Source of the DNA: G963665925 sp963676345
Lineage (GTDB): Bacteria > Bacillota > Clostridia > Peptostreptococcales > Acidaminobacteraceae
NCBI GenBank assembly: GCA_963676345.2
Contig: CAXXTS010000002.1
Coordinates: 806,001 to 870,000, forward strand
Direction of reading: 5' to 3'
Length of the DNA stretch: 64,000 nt
Below the pieces are notes generated by a model. The model ran no database searches and was not told the DNA's origin. It saw only the letters and a list, made by a program, of their open reading frames with translations. The first letter of the stretch is position 1; every line of letters begins with the position of its first letter. The position numbers and the translations under genes were made by a program. Positions 60,915-64,000 of the stretch are shown piece after piece.

Positions 60915-62273
60915 TCACCTCAGATGGTATTCATTTATTTTATTAAAGAGTTGTCTCTTGCTGATGCTGAGTTTCTTTGCTGTTTTTGTCACATTTTGCT
61001 GGCATACTGCAAGGGCTTCACTAATGTACTCGGCTTCCATTTCTTTTCGAACTTCTTTTAGGGGGCGTATTTCTGCTTCACTGTCTATCGTTTCAACAAC
61101 GCTAGAATCATTAAAGAGATACTTTTTCTTGACCTGCCCATCTTCTGACAATACGACAAGTCGCTCAATCATGTTTTTGAGTTCGCGTACATTCCCAGGA
61201 TAGTCATAGTTCATAAGTGCATCCATGACATCGTCATCTATTCCTGCGATTTCTCTATCAAGCTCTCTACTTGACTGTGTAAAGAAAAATTCAATGAGGG
61301 CTGGTAGATCCTCCCGACGTGATCTTAGTGGTGGAATATCGATTATAATGGTACTGACTCTAAAAAATAAATCTTCTCGGAAAAGACCGCTCTCTATAGC
61401 TGATTTCATGTCTTTATTTGTCGCACATAAAAGTCTAAAATCCACTGAAATAGACTGGTTTCCACCTATACGCTCAATTTTCTTGCTCTCCAGCGTTCGC
61501 AGGAGTTTAACCTGCGTACTATAACTCATTTCCCCCAGTTCGTCAATTAAGAGGGTGCCTTTATGCGCTGCTTCAAACCGCCCGACGCGTTCTGCACTGG
61601 CTCCAGTAAATGCCCCCTTTTCGTGTCCAAAGAGTTCTGACTCAAGAAGGGTGTCTGAAAAAGCATTGCAGTTTATGGCAATAAAAGGCTCACTATGTCT
61701 CTTGCTGCAGGCATGAATATACTTGGCAAATACCTCTTTGCCCACGCCCGACTCCCCTGTAATCAGTATGTTTGAATTGCTGCATGCAGCCATGTGTGCC
61801 AGCTTTAAACTTCTTTTAAACTTTGGACTCTTCGTTTCGAGTAAAAATGACCCTAGCGTGTCGCGAGACTGGGTTTGTACACGCATTTTCTTTACTGAAC
61901 AAAGCATACGGAGCTTTTCTACTTCTTTTTTAAGGGCTTCGGGATCGTGGCTTTTTACAAAGTAGGTATAGGCTCCTTGCTTCATGGCTTCAACTGCATT
62001 TTGGACCGTTCCGTATCCTGTGATAATAATCACCTCTGTGTCTGGACTAGAAGCCTTCACTTCCGCTAATAATTCAAGACCGTCCATACCACCCATAATA
62101 AGATCTGTGATAATCACATCAAAAGTCTGCGTTTGCATTTGTTCAAGTGCCATTTCACCACTGCTTGCACACATGACATCATAGCCTTCACTTTCAAGAA
62201 TGATTTCCATAGCCATCGTATACTCTAGCTCATCATCAACGACGAGTATTTTCAGCGTTTCTTGACTGCTCAT
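60915..62273 (-). CDS. NtrC-family sigma-54 response regulator
   Basis: About 452 residues with all three domains. Receiver: KILVVDDE and phospho-Asp in VIITDLIMGGMDG; the conserved Lys is in VKSHDP rather than KP. AAA+ domain: GESGVGKE, GAFTGA, LLIDELGEM. Fis-type helix-turn-helix at the C terminus (NVTKTAKKLSISKRQLFNKI). ATG at 62273 (MSSQETLK) is chosen because the receiver begins there; the open frame runs to 62348. It overlaps the sensor kinase gene by 38 bp and probably activates the nhaC promoter next door. Confidence 0.93.
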   Translation of the reverse strand: MSSQETLKILVVDDELEYTMAMEIILESEGYDVMCASSGEMALEQMQTQTFDVIITDLIMGGMDGLELLAEVKASSPDTEVIIITGYGTVQNAVEAMKQGAYTYFVKSHDPEALKKEVEKLRMLCSVKKMRVQTQSRDTLGSFLLETKSPKFKRSLKLAHMAACSNSNILITGESGVGKEVFAKYIHACSKRHSEPFIAINCNAFSDTLLESELFGHEKGAFTGASAERVGRFEAAHKGTLLIDELGEMSYSTQVKLLRTLESKKIERIGGNQSISVDFRLLCATNKDMKSAIESGLFREDLFFRVSTIIIDIPPLRSRREDLPALIEFFFTQSSRELDREIAGIDDDVMDALMNYDYPGNVRELKNMIERLVVLSEDGQVKKKYLFNDSSVVETIDSEAEIRPLKEVRKEMEAEYISEALAVCQQNVTKTAKKLSISKRQLFNKINEYHLR

Positions 62274-64000
62274 CTTGCCCAACCTCTTTTCTGTGCGGCA
62301 ATACAACCCGCATTGTAGTTCCTTGACCCAGCTTGCTCTCAACTTCAATTAGGCCATCTAACTTTTGTACTTCATTGTATATCAGATACAGGCCTAATCC
62401 TGTGCCACCACTTTTCTGTTTTGTCGTGTAAAAGGGATTGAAAATATTCTCTATCTGATTTGAATCCATTCCAATCCCTGTATCTGTACATACCACCTCA
62501 AGTCCTCTAAGTGTAAGCGTGCACTTTAGACTTAGGTTCCCGCCATCTGGCATGGCATCTAAGGCATTGCTGATGAAGTTTATAATAATATGCTTCATAG
62601 ATTCCCGGTTGATACTGTATGTCAAATCTCTATCGCATTCATAGGAGGTCTTGATATGTTGCTTGTTCATTAAATTATGCTCAAGACTCAAAATACCATT
62701 TATAAAGTCATGCATATTTGTCATTTCATAGTCATCGCCAGATATTCTGGAAAAGTTTAGCAGGTTCTCAATAATGTTGCCTGCCTTTTCTACCGAGTTT
62801 ACGATAATATCTAAAGACTGTTCACGCCGGGCACTGTCTTTTGTCAAATCATTTTTAAGAATGTACGCGAAGTTTCGAATGGTCCCCAGCGGATTTCGAA
62901 TTTCATGGGCAATGCCAGCTGCAAGGTGTCCAACCGCTTTCATTTTATTACTCTGCAGCATTTCGCGTTCAGTGAGCCTAATGCGCGTTACATCCTTTGC
63001 CATGACTAAAATCCGGTAGACAAGACCGCCTTCTTCTTCTAGAGGATAGGTTTCTATCTCGAATATTTTATGATCTATAGACAGTTCCAACTGCCTTCCC
63101 TTACCACTTATAAAGGTTTTATCCATAATGTCACAAACAGATTTGTCATTTAAGAAACTCTCTGATGGCTTGGGGTAAGTGTTGCTATAGGCCACATTCC
63201 TGCTTACAATCCCATTTTCTTTATCTATTACAACCATCAAATGCTTTAAGCTGTTAAATGTTGTCTGTAAGTTTTTCTTACTTCTGTTCAGCTCACTGGT
63301 TCTTTTGTTAACTTCATGTACCAGCAAGCGGTTCCACGAATAAAACAAATAAGCAAACATAAGTACAATTACACCAATAGCTATTAGAAAAAATATCAGC
63401 TTCTCAGTGTATTTCTCTTTTATAAAGGGTGCAGATATGCCATACCATTTCTGATATATTTTCTCCATGGTTTCTTTACGCTTTAGATTGTAAATGCCCT
63501 TATTCAGAATAGAAACCAGCATCTGGTCTGTCCCATTGACCGCTAGAACACTTTCAAGCTCAAAAAGTGGTTTATCGACTATTCTACAGGATTCTTTAAC
63601 ACCCAGTTCATCCATAAAATAGGTTATGACCGGTTCATCACCCACAACAGCATCCACGCGACGATCCAAAAGCAGGGCGATAGACTCTTTATAGTCATCC
63701 GTATAGACAATTACAGCATCTACACTTTGATTTCTGATGAAGTCACTTGCATAGTCCCCTTTTTGAACTGCAACCAAACGTCCATTTAAGTCCCTTACAG
63801 ACTGTATATCCGCCTCATGTGAGCGCGTCAGTATAATGGATTTTTGATTGTATATCGTGTCGGTAAACAGGTAGACTTCTGACCTTTTATCTGAAGGATA
63901 CATGTCACAGATGTCAGACTCCCCGCTGGCCAGTGCATCTAAGGCATCTTCCCAGACGTATGGAACAAAGTTGAACTCTACCCCCAGTTCAATAGACAAG
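62236..64000 (-). CDS. Sensor histidine kinase with SBP_bac_3 sensor domain (5' end beyond window)
   Basis: Partial gene, 588 codons visible; the N terminus lies beyond the right edge. The binding domain is seen from its middle on (VWEDALDALASGESDI, AVVGDEPVITYF), then a membrane helix (LIFFLIAIGVIVLMFAYLFY), a PAS-like linker, the His box AHEIRNPLGT and an ATPase domain with DTGIGMD and GTGLGLY. It has the same plan as the kinase at 977-2947. It is cognate to the overlapping NtrC-type regulator. An amino-acid-like ligand is likely given the neighbouring asparaginase. Confidence 0.92.
   Translation of the reverse strand, partial: LSIELGVEFNFVPYVWEDALDALASGESDICDMYPSDKRSEVYLFTDTIYNQKSIILTRSHEADIQSVRDLNGRLVAVQKGDYASDFIRNQSVDAVIVYTDDYKESIALLLDRRVDAVVGDEPVITYFMDELGVKESCRIVDKPLFELESVLAVNGTDQMLVSILNKGIYNLKRKETMEKIYQKWYGISAPFIKEKYTEKLIFFLIAIGVIVLMFAYLFYSWNRLLVHEVNKRTSELNRSKKNLQTTFNSLKHLMVVIDKENGIVSRNVAYSNTYPKPSESFLNDKSVCDIMDKTFISGKGRQLELSIDHKIFEIETYPLEEEGGLVYRILVMAKDVTRIRLTEREMLQSNKMKAVGHLAAGIAHEIRNPLGTIRNFAYILKNDLTKDSARREQSLDIIVNSVEKAGNIIENLLNFSRISGDDYEMTNMHDFINGILSLEHNLMNKQHIKTSYECDRDLTYSINRESMKHIIINFISNALDAMPDGGNLSLKCTLTLRGLEVVCTDTGIGMDSNQIENIFNPFYTTKQKSGGTGLGLYLIYNEVQKLDGLIEVESKLGQGTTMRVVLPHRKEVGQDEQSRNAENTRR

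Noticed and set aside
1..64000. tRNA, rRNA or CRISPR arrays
   Set aside because: None of the gaps showed a cloverleaf with CCA end, rRNA-like sequence or regularly spaced repeats by eye; a tRNA or repeat-finding program would settle it.

Overview
The window reads as chromosome of a low-to-moderate GC, anaerobic Firmicute of the class Clostridia. The support is indirect: strong AGGAGG-type ribosome sites with frequent GTG and TTG starts, lipobox substrate-binding proteins, LrgAB, an ECF sigma with a zinc anti-sigma, EFR1 and C_GCAxxG redox proteins, an NhaC antiporter, and many sigma-54 and c-di-GMP signalling genes. A Fusibacter-like genus is a guess only. I saw no rRNA, tRNA, CRISPR array or prophage. 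The one clear mobile element is an IS256-family insertion with an intact 8-bp target duplication.

Layout. 1-2947 (minus): a periplasmic-binding-domain sensor kinase and its NtrC-type regulator, cut by the window edge. 3166-8064 (plus): a sigma-54 activator, then an M20 amidohydrolase and a YfcC-type carrier behind a good -24/-12 promoter. 8115-14097: a TetR repressor between a membrane protein and an esterase/TRAP transporter operon; the same palindromic operator sits just after the -10 box on both sides. 14376-20023: a DUF3237 protein and a 1624-residue kinase/ATPase/GAF/GGDEF protein. 20186-28492 (minus): an oligopeptide ABC operon whose subunits carry large insertions. 28834-30690: anti-sigma, ECF sigma and lipB. 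30902-38722 (minus): iron-sulfur protein, RsmH-like methyltransferase, aminotransferase, 3-hydroxyisobutyryl-CoA hydrolase-like protein, LrgAB, and a TIM-barrel/zinc-ribbon protein. 39066-41752: TrmO-like, AraC-like, ArsR-like and nitroreductase genes. 41906-43276: the insertion sequence. 43361-45429: two coupled diguanylate cyclases. 45789-49887: C_GCAxxG protein with a TDT transporter, an ornithine-cyclodeaminase-like enzyme and a flavodoxin/ferredoxin. 50110-57616 (minus): a hybrid kinase, CheR, CheB and receiver-GGDEF signalling operon without a chemoreceptor. 57920-60562 (minus): nhaC, asparaginase and a 37-residue membrane peptide behind a second sigma-54 promoter. 60915-64000 (minus): a second binding-domain sensor kinase and NtrC regulator, also cut by the window edge.

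How the parts fit. Two amino-acid or peptide-derivative catabolic units (M20/YfcC and NhaC/asparaginase) have almost identical sigma-54 promoters, each next to its own candidate activator. Together with the Opp system, aminotransferase, HIBCH-like protein and ornithine cyclodeaminase, this suggests an organism living on peptides and amino acids. Four GGDEF proteins with intact GGEEF motifs indicate heavy c-di-GMP signalling. Start codons were moved where a ribosome site, signal peptide or overlap pointed to another codon; these choices are stated in the entries.
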